A DNA stretch of 41,053 nt from Rothia terrae. GTDB lineage: Bacteria > Actinomycetota > Actinomycetes > Actinomycetales > Micrococcaceae. Below are positions 8,608 through 17,715 of the stretch, in pieces; position 1 is the first letter of the stretch; every line of letters begins with the position of its first letter. The translations under genes were made by a program, and so were the position numbers. The notes under the pieces are model-generated. The model saw only the letters and a program-made list of their open reading frames with translations, was not told where the DNA came from and made no database searches. The stretch is from NCBI RefSeq assembly GCF_012396615.1, contig NZ_JAAXPV010000020.1:1-41053 (forward strand), written 5' to 3'.

Positions 8608-8624
8608 AAAATGATTGTCATTTT
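8608..8624. promoter_or_regulatory. Fur/Zur-like palindrome upstream of folB
   Basis: A perfect 7-3-7 palindrome, AAAATGATTGTCATTTT, resembles the core of Fur-family operators (ATGATAATCATT). It lies 63-79 bp upstream of the folB start, overlapping a weak minus-strand promoter (ATGACA ... CATAAT). Assignment to Zur or Fur is inference. Confidence 0.4.
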
Positions 8625-8782
8625 GTAGTGGCACGCACATTAATGGGGACTTCAGCGGAAGTTCGGCGTGTTTACAGGCTTGGCGAGTATAAGCGCAAAA
8701 ACCGACTGAGGAAGATAACACAGGCAAGAGGTTAAGGTCACATTATTTTTGCGTTATAAAGTGCAATATTTCCCAAGAACAG

Positions 8783-8797
8783 ATTAGGTTACCTAAT
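8783..8797. promoter_or_regulatory. Short palindrome ATTAGGTTACCTAAT
   Basis: A perfect 7-1-7 palindrome 12 bp past the folP stop codon. It recalls half of a DtxR/IdeR box (AGGTTA) but lacks the 19-bp geometry, so I do not assign a regulator. It could be an operator for transcription toward folB. Confidence 0.3.
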
Positions 8798-8809
8798 TAT
8801 CGGCCTGAG

Positions 8810-9700
8810 TTATCTTTGGCGATGGCGCAGAAAAGCTTTGGCAACCTGCACCGCGTCGGCGCTAGATGCAACATCGTGCACTCGCACAGCCCACGCCCCC
8901 TCAGCCGCTGCCAGTGCGGTGATAGCCGCCGTTGCGCCGTCGCGTCCTTCTGCCGCCGGGGCTCCGTATTCGCCGTTAGCCCCCGGACGCTGGCTCGCGG
9001 CTTCGGCCAACATTGTGCCGATAAAGCGCTTGCGAGACCCCGCCACCAAGACCTTATTCCCCAGCAGAGTCAGCTCGTGCGTTGCCGCGATAAGCTCCCA
9101 GTCTTGAACGCCGCCCTTTGCAAACCCCAGCCCCGGATCAAGAATAAGGTTCTCAGGCTTTACGCCAGCACTATACAAACGCTCACGTAGCATCAGAAGC
9201 TCAGCTTTCACCTCTTGAACAGTGTCGCTGTAGGTCGCATGCTCATCCATGGTCTGTGAGGTCCCCCGCGCATGAGTCAGAATATAAGGCACCTGCAATT
9301 CAGCAGCAGCCTGAACCATTCCGTCCGTCAAGCTCATACCCGAAACATCGTTAATGATGTGCGCGCCGGCCTCAATAGCCACGCGAGCAGTCTGCCAGTT
9401 GAGGGTATCAATGCTCATCACCGCGCCAATTTTTGCCAGCTCACGGATAACGGGCAGGACGCGGCGTTGTTCCTCCTCGATGCTCACACGGGTAGCACCG
9501 GGCCGGGTTGATTCACCGCCCACGTCAATAATGTCAGCACCGGCTAAGAGCATGGCGCGGGCGTGCTCCACCGCATCCTGCACCTCAAAATGTTGACCGC
9601 CATCGCTAAAGGAGTCAGGGGTGACATTCAAAATACCCATGACAAGGGTGCGATCGGTCGGCAGGTTCTCGACAGAACCCCAGCCGCGTACATCAGACAT
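8810..9700 (-). CDS. folP: Dihydropteroate synthase
   Basis: Joins p-aminobenzoate to the pterin pyrophosphate made by FolK; this is the sulfonamide target. The 296-residue TIM-barrel protein has the hallmark MGILNVTPDSFSDGG (about 22-36), GGESTRPGA (about 61-69), an ILDPGLGFAK segment, and the pterin-phosphate-binding AGSRKRFIG. The ATG at 9700 has GAGG at short spacing. It follows folE by 90 bp, most of which is a long perfect inverted repeat (9716-9777). Confidence 0.97.
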   Translation of the reverse strand: MSDVRGWGSVENLPTDRTLVMGILNVTPDSFSDGGQHFEVQDAVEHARAMLLAGADIIDVGGESTRPGATRVSIEEEQRRVLPVIRELAKIGAVMSIDTLNWQTARVAIEAGAHIINDVSGMSLTDGMVQAAAELQVPYILTHARGTSQTMDEHATYSDTVQEVKAELLMLRERLYSAGVKPENLILDPGLGFAKGGVQDWELIAATHELTLLGNKVLVAGSRKRFIGTMLAEAASQRPGANGEYGAPAAEGRDGATAAITALAAAEGAWAVRVHDVASSADAVQVAKAFLRHRQR

Positions 9701-9715
9701 AACAACCTCGCTTAG

Positions 9716-9777
9716 CGCGAGAGGGGAGTTATGTTGCGTTGATAGGCCAAAACCTGCAACATAACTCCCCTCTCGCG
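9716..9777. repeat. Perfect 22-bp inverted repeat between folE and folP
   Basis: Arms at 9716-9737 and 9756-9777 are perfect reverse complements (outer CGCGAGAGGGGAG, inner TTATGTTGC) around an 18-nt loop. Located between the folE stop and folP start on the same strand. There is no T-run after it, so it is either an mRNA-stabilising/attenuating hairpin or a dispersed palindromic element. Confidence 0.9.
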
Positions 9778-9790
9778 GACATCATAATAT

Positions 9791-10381
9791 TTAGTGCTTG
9801 CTCATGATCAGGCTCATTGCCTCGGCACGAGTTGCCCCGTCACGCAAGGCACCGCGCACCGCACTGGTGACAGTCTTTGCGCCGGGCTTCTTCACGCCGC
9901 GCATACTCATGCACATGTGCTCAGCTTCAACCACCACAATCACGCCCAAGGGGTTCAGGTGATCCACCAGAGCCTCAGCTACCTGAGTGGTTAGACGCTC
10001 CTGCACCTGCGGACGACGCGCAAACAAATCAACGGTACGAGCCAGCTTGCTCAACCCGGTGACCTTACCTTCATCACCGGGAATGTAGCCAACGTGCGCT
10101 ACACCGTGAAAAGGCACCAGATGATGCTCGCACGTTGAGTAGAAGGGAATATCCTTCACCAGCACGAGCTCGGAGTGGCCGATGTCGAAGGTAGTGCTCA
10201 GGATATCCGCAGCATCCTCGTGCAAACCCGAGAAAAACTCGGCATACGCGCGTGCAACACGCGCCGGAGTCTCTTGCAAACCGTCGCGGTCCGGATTCTC
10301 ACCAATAGCCAGCAGAATCTCACGAACAGCAGCTTCGATACGCGGCTGATCCACAGCGGTTACGTCGTCGCGCTCAGCCAC
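9791..10381 (-). CDS. folE: GTP cyclohydrolase I
   Basis: Opens the folate pathway by converting GTP to 7,8-dihydroneopterin triphosphate. The 196-residue FolE1-type protein keeps the zinc ligands: Cys84 and His87 in the stretch [13 protein letters not shown], and Cys157 in [11 protein letters not shown]. It is therefore the zinc-dependent form. The start is a GTG whose first base is shared with the ftsH TAG stop codon, so the gene is translationally coupled to ftsH. Confidence 0.97.
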   Translation of the reverse strand: MAERDDVTAVDQPRIEAAVREILLAIGENPDRDGLQETPARVARAYAEFFSGLHEDAADILSTTFDIGHSELVLVKDIPFYSTCEHHLVPFHGVAHVGYIPGDEGKVTGLSKLARTVDLFARRPQVQERLTTQVAEALVDHLNPLGVIVVVEAEHMCMSMRGVKKPGAKTVTSAVRGALRDGATRAEAMSLIMSKH

Positions 10382-12549
10382 TAGCGTCCACCGCCAAAGG
10401 GGTTGTTAATATCGGGGTTACCGTGGGGTCCCTCAGCACCAGGATGCGGGTGCGCGCCACCGTGCCCCGGAGTGGGATCGATGGTGGTGTCAGGGCCATT
10501 AGGTGTTGCGTCCGGATCTACCACGGGCTGCTGAACAATAACGTCGTCAGACTCTTCACCGTCGCCAGCCTTGCGTGAACCGGCTGCCAGCTCTGAGGGA
10601 GCCTTCACCGGGGGCAAGTCAGAGACGGTGCGGTTGTCTTTAGACAGCCACTGAACGCGCTCAGGACGCTTGCGCACATCGGCGAAGATGTCAGCCAGTT
10701 CCTTTTCGAGCAGGGTTTCTTTTTCAAGAAGCGCGAAAGCCAGGCGGTCGAGAACGTCGCGGTTTTCGGTCAGAATCTCGTGAGCCTCATCGTGAGCACC
10801 GGCGAGCAACTCGTAGACTTCTTGGTCAACGATGTACGCCAGCTCGTCGGAGTAGTTGTTGCTGTTGCCAGCACCGCCGCCCAAGAACGGATCAGATTCC
10901 TGCGCGGTCAAGCGAACCGAGCCAATACGGCTGCTCATGCCGTATTCGGTTACCATCTTGCGCGCGGTATCGGTCGCCTTCTGAATGTCGTTGGATGCGC
11001 CGGTTGAAGGATCGTGGAAGACGATTTCTTCAGCCGCGCGTCCGCCCATTGCATACGCCATCTGGTCGAGCAATTCGTGGCGGGTCGTTGAGTACTTGTC
11101 GTCCTCAGGCATCACCATGGTGTAGCCCAGGGCGCGACCTCGAGGCAGAATCGTAATCTTGGTGACGGGTGCTGAGTTGCGCAGCGCCGCAGCCACCAGC
11201 GCGTGACCGCCTTCGTGATAAGCGGTAATCTTGCGCTCGTGCTCACTCATGATGCGTGATGAACGCTGCGGGCCAGCCATCACACGGTCAATAGCCTCAT
11301 CAATAGCGCGCTCATCAATGACGTTACCGCCGTCGCGAGCGGTCAACAGAGCTGATTCGTTCATGACGTTTGCAAGGTCCGCACCGGTAAAGCCGGGAGT
11401 ACGCTTTGCAACGGATGCCAGATCAACGCGGCGGTCAATCGGCTTGCCGGTGGCGTGAACTTCAAGGATGCGCTGACGACCCTTAAGATCGGGCGCGTCA
11501 ACACCCACCTGACGGTCAAAACGGCCAGGACGCAATAGTGCCGGGTCAAGAACGTCGGGACGGTTAGTTGCAGCAATAACGATGATGTTGGAGGTCCCGT
11601 CGAAGCCATCCATTTCAACGAGCAACTGGTTGAGGGTCTGTTCGCGCTCGTCGTTGCCGCCACCCATGCCGACGCCGCGCTGGCGTCCGACGGCGTCAAT
11701 CTCGTCAACAAAGATAATTGCTGCGGGGTTCTGCTTAGCTTCTTTGAACAAGTCGCGGACGCGAGATGCACCCACGCCAACGAACATTTCAACAAAGTCA
11801 GAACCTGAAATTGAGTAGAAGGGGACGCCTGCCTCGCCTGCAACTGCCTTAGCGAGCAGGGTCTTACCGGTACCCGGAGGGCCGTAGAGCAAAACGCCCT
11901 TAGGAATCTTTGCGCCCAGGCGGGTGAACTTCTCGGGCTCAGCCAAGAACTCGCGAACTTCTTCAAGTTCGGCAAGAGCCTCATCGACGCCCGCAACATC
12001 AGCAAAGCGAACGGTGGGGTTGTCCTTATTGAACTTCTTAGCCTTCGACTTAGAAAAGTTCATAATCTGGGAGCTGCCACCACCCATGCGGGACATCAAG
12101 AACCAGAACACCAGCATCAGAATAAGAATCGGCGCAATAAATGAGAGCAACGAAGTAAACCAGTTGTTCTGCACCGGCTGATCGGTGTAGCTCTCAAGGT
12201 CAGCATTATTCATGGTGTCAACGACCTCGTTGGCGCGCGGCTCAACATAGTAGAAGGTCAGTGACTTACCGAGATTATCGCCCTCGGGGTTGGTGTAGTC
12301 ATCCTTCAATTCGAGGTCTACGCGCTGATCACCATCGTGAATTTTTGCGCTGACAACCTTGTGATCCTTCAACAGGTTCATACCCACGTTGGTGTCAACG
12401 CGGTTAGTTGAAGAGAACAGCGGGCCGGCAAACATGCCACCCAAAATCACCAGTGCAACAATGACGAAGAACCAGGGACCGCTAAAAAGCCTAGCGAAAA
12501 AGCCCTTTTTGGGCTTACCACCCGGGTTCTTCTCAGAATTCTGAGCCAA
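10381..12549 (-). CDS. ftsH: ATP-dependent zinc metalloprotease FtsH
   Basis: Membrane-anchored AAA+ hexameric protease that degrades misfolded and regulatory membrane proteins. The 722 residues show TM1 (about 26-45), an extracytoplasmic loop, TM2 (about 131-153), Walker A GPPGTGKT at 223-230, Walker B IIFVDEID at 278-285, the second region of homology [20 protein letters not shown], and the zinc site HEGGH at 445-449. The C-terminal 80 residues are a Pro/Gly/His-rich low-complexity tail longer than in most FtsH proteins. The start is a TTG at 12549, supported by a strong GGAGG seven nt upstream. Its stop overlaps the folE start. Confidence 0.97.
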   Translation of the reverse strand: MAQNSEKNPGGKPKKGFFARLFSGPWFFVIVALVILGGMFAGPLFSSTNRVDTNVGMNLLKDHKVVSAKIHDGDQRVDLELKDDYTNPEGDNLGKSLTFYYVEPRANEVVDTMNNADLESYTDQPVQNNWFTSLLSFIAPILILMLVFWFLMSRMGGGSSQIMNFSKSKAKKFNKDNPTVRFADVAGVDEALAELEEVREFLAEPEKFTRLGAKIPKGVLLYGPPGTGKTLLAKAVAGEAGVPFYSISGSDFVEMFVGVGASRVRDLFKEAKQNPAAIIFVDEIDAVGRQRGVGMGGGNDEREQTLNQLLVEMDGFDGTSNIIVIAATNRPDVLDPALLRPGRFDRQVGVDAPDLKGRQRILEVHATGKPIDRRVDLASVAKRTPGFTGADLANVMNESALLTARDGGNVIDERAIDEAIDRVMAGPQRSSRIMSEHERKITAYHEGGHALVAAALRNSAPVTKITILPRGRALGYTMVMPEDDKYSTTRHELLDQMAYAMGGRAAEEIVFHDPSTGASNDIQKATDTARKMVTEYGMSSRIGSVRLTAQESDPFLGGGAGNSNNYSDELAYIVDQEVYELLAGAHDEAHEILTENRDVLDRLAFALLEKETLLEKELADIFADVRKRPERVQWLSKDNRTVSDLPPVKAPSELAAGSRKAGDGEESDDVIVQQPVVDPDATPNGPDTTIDPTPGHGGAHPHPGAEGPHGNPDINNPFGGGR

Positions 12550-12730
12550 TTCTTACCCTCCGTTTGTGGCGGCGTCCCGCCATCTCGTAAAAACGCGTAC
12601 CCTGCCATAGCAAGAGCTACACGTAGATATAAAGCTGCAACTATCCAATGTACCCAATAAAACTGGCAATTTGCTCATTGGTTTCAGGACTTCACCTCAA
12701 AGCAAAAAGAATATTGGGGGCTATATAAAA

Positions 12731-12768
12731 GCACCCGCGTCCTTTCATCAACGAAGGGACGCGGGCGC
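12731..12768 (-). terminator. Rho-independent terminator of hpt
   Basis: A GC-rich stem (CCCGCGTCC/GGACGCGGG core, about 15 pairs with a wobble and a mismatch) with a 6-nt loop, followed on the minus strand by TTTTATAT. It lies 36 bp past the hpt stop codon and upstream of ftsH. Confidence 0.8.
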
Positions 12769-12803
12769 ATCAAAAACTTCTATGCACTGTGAGTGCGGAA
12801 AGT

Positions 12804-13355
12804 TTATGAGTATACGTGCGGTGCCAGGGTTACGATGCAATCGAGGTTGCGGTAACGCTCTGCAAAGTCCAGGCCGTAACCCACGACGAACTCGGGTTCG
12901 ATGTCCCAGCCCACGTACTTAACCTGAACATCGGTCTTGACTGACTTGGGCTTGCGCAGCAAGGTACAGATCTCAACGGAGTTAGCGCCGCGTGACTTGA
13001 GGTTGCCCTGCAACCACTGCAAGGTCAGGCCTGAGTCAATGATGTCTTCAACAATCAGAACGTCGCGACCTGACAGGTCGGTGTCGAGGTCCTTGAGAAT
13101 ACGTACAACACCGGATGACTTGGTGCCAGAACCATAGGATGAAACCGCCATCCAATCCTGGGTGTAGTGACCCTTGAGCGCGCGTGAGAGGTCTGCCATG
13201 ACCATGATTGCGCCCTTGAGAACGCCTACCAGGAGGACGTCCTTGCCTTCGTAGTCAGCGTCGATCTGAGCTGCGAGTTCTTTGATTTTCGCGTCGATTT
13301 CTTCTTTGGAGAAGAGTACGTGCTTGATGTCGCCCTGTACGTCGTTTGCGTCCAC
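12804..13355 (-). CDS. hpt: Hypoxanthine phosphoribosyltransferase
   Basis: Purine salvage enzyme that makes IMP/GMP from hypoxanthine/guanine and PRPP. The 183-residue length is typical. The PRPP-binding motif VLIVEDIIDSGLTL lies near residues 98-111, and the flexible-loop segment YGSGTKSSGVV precedes it at about 74-84. The start is a GTG with AAGGAAGA upstream. It sits next to tilS, the classic actinobacterial tilS-hpt-ftsH arrangement, and ends at its own terminator before ftsH. Confidence 0.96.
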   Translation of the reverse strand: MDANDVQGDIKHVLFSKEEIDAKIKELAAQIDADYEGKDVLLVGVLKGAIMVMADLSRALKGHYTQDWMAVSSYGSGTKSSGVVRILKDLDTDLSGRDVLIVEDIIDSGLTLQWLQGNLKSRGANSVEICTLLRKPKSVKTDVQVKYVGWDIEPEFVVGYGLDFAERYRNLDCIVTLAPHVYS

Positions 13356-13484
13356 AGTTATCTTCCTTGGTGCGAGGTCGGGAACGGATTAGGTTTAAAG
13401 TCTAACGTTTATTGGCAATCTCGTGGGGGGTTTCGCGCGGGATTTTACGGGTGACTTTGACGCCAAAATGAGGGCATGCGGCGC

Positions 13485-14747
13485 CTATGACGCACCGTGA
13501 GTTGTTGGTTCGGTGCGCGACATGAGCACAAGGATGCCGGTGGCAGAAAAGCCCTTGCCTTTTTCGCGTCCGGTGGACCCCGCGGATTGTACGGGCGGGC
13601 GAGTCTTGTAAGCAACCACATGCCCTGCCATTTGCACCGGACCACCCTTTGCGCAAGTGAGGGCGAAATCGTCGAGGGCACTGAGGCGTTCGAAGCCGGG
13701 CGTTTCTCCCCCGGCTTCTGTGACGGCGAGCGCGAGGACGCGGCGTCGCATGGCGGGGTGAAGTTCAGCGAGCGCTTGACGGTCTAGTATGACGGCTATT
13801 TCGTGGGTTTCACGAGCGTTCTCGGGTATCTGAAGCAGTTCTTCAACAGACGTAATGTTGCGGCCGTTTGCGCTGGTCAGAGTTGTTTTTTCTAAACAAA
13901 CCTGCGCCAAGGCTTTACGCGCGCTGGCTTCTAGAAATTCACTGTCGGGCCCGATAATTGCGGCGGTGCGTGCCAGCGAGGTTGCCACGGCTCCCCCGAG
14001 GTTTTCTTCGAGGTAGGGCATGATGCGATGGCGCACGCGGGCGCGCATGAGCGACTCATCGGTGTTAGTGGGGTCGTTCCACGGTTCTAGGTCTTCAGCG
14101 GCGCAGATGTCTTGAATCTCTGCGCGAGTGTGATCCAGTAGGGGGCGCAGGTAGGTGACGCCGTCTTCGGTGCGGATGCGGGGAATTCCCGCCAGCGACC
14201 GCGTGCCAGATCCGCGGGCGAGACCCAGAAGTACCGTCTCGGCTTGGTCATCGAGTGTGTGAGCCAGCAAGACTGCTCGCGCGTCGGTGGCAGAAACTGC
14301 CCGCTCAAAAGCACCGTAGCGGGCTATTCTCGCCGCCATTTCGGGGCCTCCACTACTCGCATCCACGGTGACCGTTTCAACAAGCACAGGTGATAGGCCT
14401 AGCTCGCGTGCCTGATCGGCAGCTTTCTGCGCCACCTCAGCAGAACCTTCTTGAAGCTGGTGATCCACCACCACAGCACCCACCTGAATTTCACCGCGGC
14501 GGACAAAATGAGCTGCTACAGATGCCAGAGCGAGGGAATCCGACCCGCCGCTCAAACCCACCAGCACCAGCGGTTTCTGCTCAGTGTTCCCAGTGTCTTC
14601 GATTTTTTGAGGCGAAGACGCTGAACCTTTCCTTCCCGAAGCAAGCACCGTGCCCTGCCCCAGCACATCGTTGAGAGCACGAGCTACAGAAACTCGCGCC
14701 GCACCAACAGCCGGGTGCAAGCGTCCCTTACGAGCAAGCTGAACCAC
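13485..14747 (-). CDS. tilS: tRNA(Ile)-lysidine synthetase
   Basis: Modifies C34 of tRNA-Ile(CAU) to lysidine using ATP and lysine, switching codon reading from AUG to AUA. The N-type ATP pyrophosphatase PP-loop SGGSDS lies at residues 66-71, with the supporting HTLDDQAETVLLGLARG at about 162-178 and IPRIR. The protein has 420 residues, with about 60 residues before the PP-loop and a divergent C-terminal tail. The start is a GTG abutting the stop codon of the upstream protease gene, with GGGAG as ribosome site. Confidence 0.93.
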   Translation of the reverse strand: MVQLARKGRLHPAVGAARVSVARALNDVLGQGTVLASGRKGSASSPQKIEDTGNTEQKPLVLVGLSGGSDSLALASVAAHFVRRGEIQVGAVVVDHQLQEGSAEVAQKAADQARELGLSPVLVETVTVDASSGGPEMAARIARYGAFERAVSATDARAVLLAHTLDDQAETVLLGLARGSGTRSLAGIPRIRTEDGVTYLRPLLDHTRAEIQDICAAEDLEPWNDPTNTDESLMRARVRHRIMPYLEENLGGAVATSLARTAAIIGPDSEFLEASARKALAQVCLEKTTLTSANGRNITSVEELLQIPENARETHEIAVILDRQALAELHPAMRRRVLALAVTEAGGETPGFERLSALDDFALTCAKGGPVQMAGHVVAYKTRPPVQSAGSTGREKGKGFSATGILVLMSRTEPTTHGAS

Positions 14748-15914
14748 TTACTCCCCCGACTTCTCAGCAGCTTTGCCGGAACCCTGCTGCGGCTCGGCGC
14801 CAAGCACGCGGTCAATCCACAGTTGCGGATTGTGAATCTCGGTCTCGGTGGGCAACGTGTTAGGGCTGGTCCAAATACGGTTGAAGGCGTCCATGCCGCG
14901 AGCATCCACAATAAACTGCACGAACTTCTGGCCGTCACGGTACTGGCGCTTTTTCGCGTCCATACCCAGCGCCTTGTAAATAATTTTGGTCAGAATCTTC
15001 TGCACTGAACTACGGCGCTCAAAGCGCTGACGAATGGTTTTAACGGTGGGAACAATCGTGCGATCCACGTTATCCATCACAACGTTTGCGTGACCTTCAA
15101 GCAGGCTCATCACGGCGGTCACCTGGCTCAGGCGCTTGCGTCCGTCGGCAGAGAGCATACGGTCCATTGCGCGGTTAGGAGTGGCAGGATGCGGCGCCAA
15201 AGTCTTTTTCTTGGCACGAGTAACCGCGGCCTCCTCAGCACGGGTCTCCTTAGATGAGACCACCAGACGGTTGAGCAGGTTATCTGACACTTCACCCATC
15301 TCGTTGGTCAAGGCACGCACCTGATCAAGCATGTAATCCTTAAGCCAGGGAGCCGCCGCGAACTGGACGCGGTGCGTCTGCTCATGCAGGCAGACCCAGA
15401 GGCGGAAATCCTCGGGATCCAGGTTGAGTTCACGCTCCATCGCCACGAGGTTAGGCGCAACAATCATCAGGCGACCGCCCGCGGGGCCACCGTCATGCAG
15501 TGCCGCGTAAGGATCGTACTGGCCCAACACCTTAGACGACAGAAAAGCGAGAATCACGCCCATCTCGGCAGAACCCGTGTACTGCGCAATAGCGAAATCA
15601 CGAGTATTCATCGCCTCAAGCTTCTGCCCCATCACAGAACCGGCAACGGGCTTCAAAATAGTATCGAACGATTGGGCATTCGCCTTACCCCACCCGGCGC
15701 GGTCAACAATCAGCACCTCGGAGTCACGCAAATCCTTAGCGGCCTCTAAACGAGTGATGTTGTAAACGTGCTCCACCGATGCCTCAGCGGCGGAGCGCAT
15801 CGACGCCACAGCCTCAGCAGCTTCGTTGCCTTTCATCTTGGGGCCAGCACCTGCCAGCGCCCCAGCGATTTTAGCGGCGGTCTTCCATTTGATGGGTGAA
15901 CGATGAGAAGTCAT
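14748..15914 (-). CDS. Zinc-dependent metalloprotease-like protein (DUF2342 family)
   Basis: This 388-residue protein of the actinobacterial DUF2342 family is often labelled coenzyme F420 biosynthesis-associated, although no F420 chemistry is visible. A zincin-type HEXXH motif occurs as HEQTH at residues 177-181 in the context LWVCLHEQTHRVQF, with the preceding FRLWV typical of the family. A second region, VMSLLEGHANVVMDNV, is also conserved. It has no signal peptide, so it is probably cytoplasmic. It is transcribed with tilS, whose start abuts its stop. Substrate unknown. Confidence 0.88.
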   Translation of the reverse strand: MTSHRSPIKWKTAAKIAGALAGAGPKMKGNEAAEAVASMRSAAEASVEHVYNITRLEAAKDLRDSEVLIVDRAGWGKANAQSFDTILKPVAGSVMGQKLEAMNTRDFAIAQYTGSAEMGVILAFLSSKVLGQYDPYAALHDGGPAGGRLMIVAPNLVAMERELNLDPEDFRLWVCLHEQTHRVQFAAAPWLKDYMLDQVRALTNEMGEVSDNLLNRLVVSSKETRAEEAAVTRAKKKTLAPHPATPNRAMDRMLSADGRKRLSQVTAVMSLLEGHANVVMDNVDRTIVPTVKTIRQRFERRSSVQKILTKIIYKALGMDAKKRQYRDGQKFVQFIVDARGMDAFNRIWTSPNTLPTETEIHNPQLWIDRVLGAEPQQGSGKAAEKSGE

Positions 15915-16075
15915 AGTCTCTATGCAAGCACAAGATGAGGCACTATCGCACGCTCTACCGATGCGCCCAGAGCGTATTTACAGCACCGCATCGCACCAAG
16001 CACGCGCACTTGATAGGTTTATAAGCACATCCCACTTCAGTAAATGTTCTTTGTAACGGCAGGTGCGTTTAGGTC

Positions 16076-17449
16076 ATGGCTTCTAAAACTTCTCCCCTGA
16101 TTGCCGCAGGCATGGCGGTTCTGTGCGTTGGTGCAGGCATCTGGGCTATCCCCCGCGCAGTGGACGCCCGCCAACTGGCAGCCGGGGCGACTTCCACCTA
16201 CTCGGCTCCTGCCGCCCAAGCACCCGCGTCCTTGAGCCCGCAGGGAACAACAGATTCACAAGAGCTCACTACAGCTCTTGATCAGCTCATGAACGGCTTT
16301 ACCGGCGGCACAGTTTCTGCCAGCGTCATCAACCCCACCAACGGTGAAACCCTCTACGAACACAATGCTGACAGGGCGAGCACGCCTGCCTCTAACCTGA
16401 AGATTCTCACCGATTACACGGTATTGCGAACATTCGATAGCTCAGACCGCTTTAGCACAGACGCTGTCTACGACGGCACAAACCTCACGCTCGTAGCTGG
16501 CGGCGATACCCTGCTAAGCACCGGAAAATCAGACTCCACCGCGGTGGTCGGGCACGCAGGGCTTGAAACGCTCGCGCAACAAACCTTGGACTCCCTCAAA
16601 CAACAGGACGCGCACGGCACAATCACCGTTGACCGCGACACCTCAATCTTCACCGGCCCCTCAGCAAACCCTGCATGGGATCCAGCAGATAAAGCCTCAG
16701 GATTCGTGGGCGACGTCTACCCCATGGCGCTCTACTCGCACTCCGTTCCGCAAGACGGCCAGCCCACCGAACACCGATACGACAATGCCGCAGCCGCCAC
16801 CCAACAGGCCTTCGTTGACTCCCTCAACAAGCTCTCAGATGGCACCCTCACCTTTAAGATGGGCAACGAAAATCAGGCAGCCGACGACGCCCAAAAACTC
16901 GCATCTATCGAATCTGCCACCGCCGCTGAGCAAAGCGCGTCCATGATGCAGCGCTCCGACAACTTTCTAGCAGAAACCCTTGCCCGCAACGCCGCCATCA
17001 AAGCAGGCAAGCAGGGCACTATCGAAGACGCGATTGCCCACGTCAAGCAGAGCCTGCAAGACGGCGGGATTTCCACCGACAAGCTCACCATGGTTGATCT
17101 ATGCGGTCTATCGCCCGACAACAAAGTCACTAACCAGACGCTCACGTCTATCATCAAAACCATGGTCACCGGCGATCCCACGTTCAGCCAGGGACTGCCC
17201 GGCCTTCCGGTGGCTGGCGGCACCGGCACCCTCGCCCAACGATTTGATGACGCGAACGAGGCAGGCGGACAGGGGTACGTTCACGCCAAAACAGGCACGC
17301 TCAATAACGTCATTTCACTCACCGGCTACGCAATCACACCGCAGGATGAGGTACTGGTGTTCTCGATTATCGCCAACGACGTGAAAGACACCAATGCGGC
17401 TAAAAACCTGCTGGACTCATCAGCAACCACAATCGCCGGGCGCGCTTAG
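16076..17449 (+). CDS. dacB: D-alanyl-D-alanine carboxypeptidase/endopeptidase (PBP4 type)
   Basis: Trims or cleaves peptidoglycan cross-links outside the membrane. The 457 residues begin with a signal/anchor segment (about residues 7-27). The active-site serine lies in SNLK at 106-109, the second motif SDN at 294-296, and the KTG motif in VHAKTGTLNNV at 405-407. All three penicillin-binding motifs are intact, and the spacing between the first two matches the PBP4/DacB (S13) family with its inserted domains. It is divergent from the metalloprotease gene and is the first plus-strand gene in the window. The ATG at 16076 has only a weak TTTAGG upstream. Confidence 0.94.
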   Translation: MASKTSPLIAAGMAVLCVGAGIWAIPRAVDARQLAAGATSTYSAPAAQAPASLSPQGTTDSQELTTALDQLMNGFTGGTVSASVINPTNGETLYEHNADRASTPASNLKILTDYTVLRTFDSSDRFSTDAVYDGTNLTLVAGGDTLLSTGKSDSTAVVGHAGLETLAQQTLDSLKQQDAHGTITVDRDTSIFTGPSANPAWDPADKASGFVGDVYPMALYSHSVPQDGQPTEHRYDNAAAATQQAFVDSLNKLSDGTLTFKMGNENQAADDAQKLASIESATAAEQSASMMQRSDNFLAETLARNAAIKAGKQGTIEDAIAHVKQSLQDGGISTDKLTMVDLCGLSPDNKVTNQTLTSIIKTMVTGDPTFSQGLPGLPVAGGTGTLAQRFDDANEAGGQGYVHAKTGTLNNVISLTGYAITPQDEVLVFSIIANDVKDTNAAKNLLDSSATTIAGRA

Positions 17450-17525
17450 CTGAGGCTAGTGGACTCGTTGAAAGTTGAGATGTTCAAGAACAACACTCAG
17501 CATCTATACCTGAGATTGGTTGCAG

Positions 17526-17581
17526 CCAGAAATAGCTTCAGCGAACCGGCGAGAGAGACTGCTCGCTGATGCTATTTCTGG
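17526..17581. repeat. Inverted repeat (19-bp arms, 18-nt loop)
   Basis: Arms at 17526-17544 and 17563-17581 (CCAGAAATAGC ... GCTATTTCTGG) match with one mismatch. It lies between dacB and the CAP gene, 77 bp past the dacB stop codon, and has no T-run. Its 18-nt loop equals that of the folE/folP palindrome. Confidence 0.8.
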
Positions 17582-17650
17582 TAGCAAAGCCTCCCTACGT
17601 CTTATGAATAACTACTTTTAGCTGATAACACGGGCATGCCCTAGCACACC

Positions 17651-17697
17651 AAAAATCCCGCGTGCTCACCTACTCAGTGATGCAACGCGGGATTTTT
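17651..17697. terminator. Bidirectional rho-independent terminator
   Basis: Perfect 13-bp arms AAAAATCCCGCGT/ACGCGGGATTTTT, loop 21 nt, with U-tracts in both directions. It lies between convergent dacB and the CAP gene and probably serves both. Confidence 0.85.
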
Positions 17698-17715
17698 AGT
17701 GTGGAATAAAGTCTC

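Noticed and set aside
8783-8797. DtxR/IdeR iron box
   Set aside because: Contains AGGTTA but is only a 15-bp palindrome and lacks the 19-bp double-palindrome geometry.
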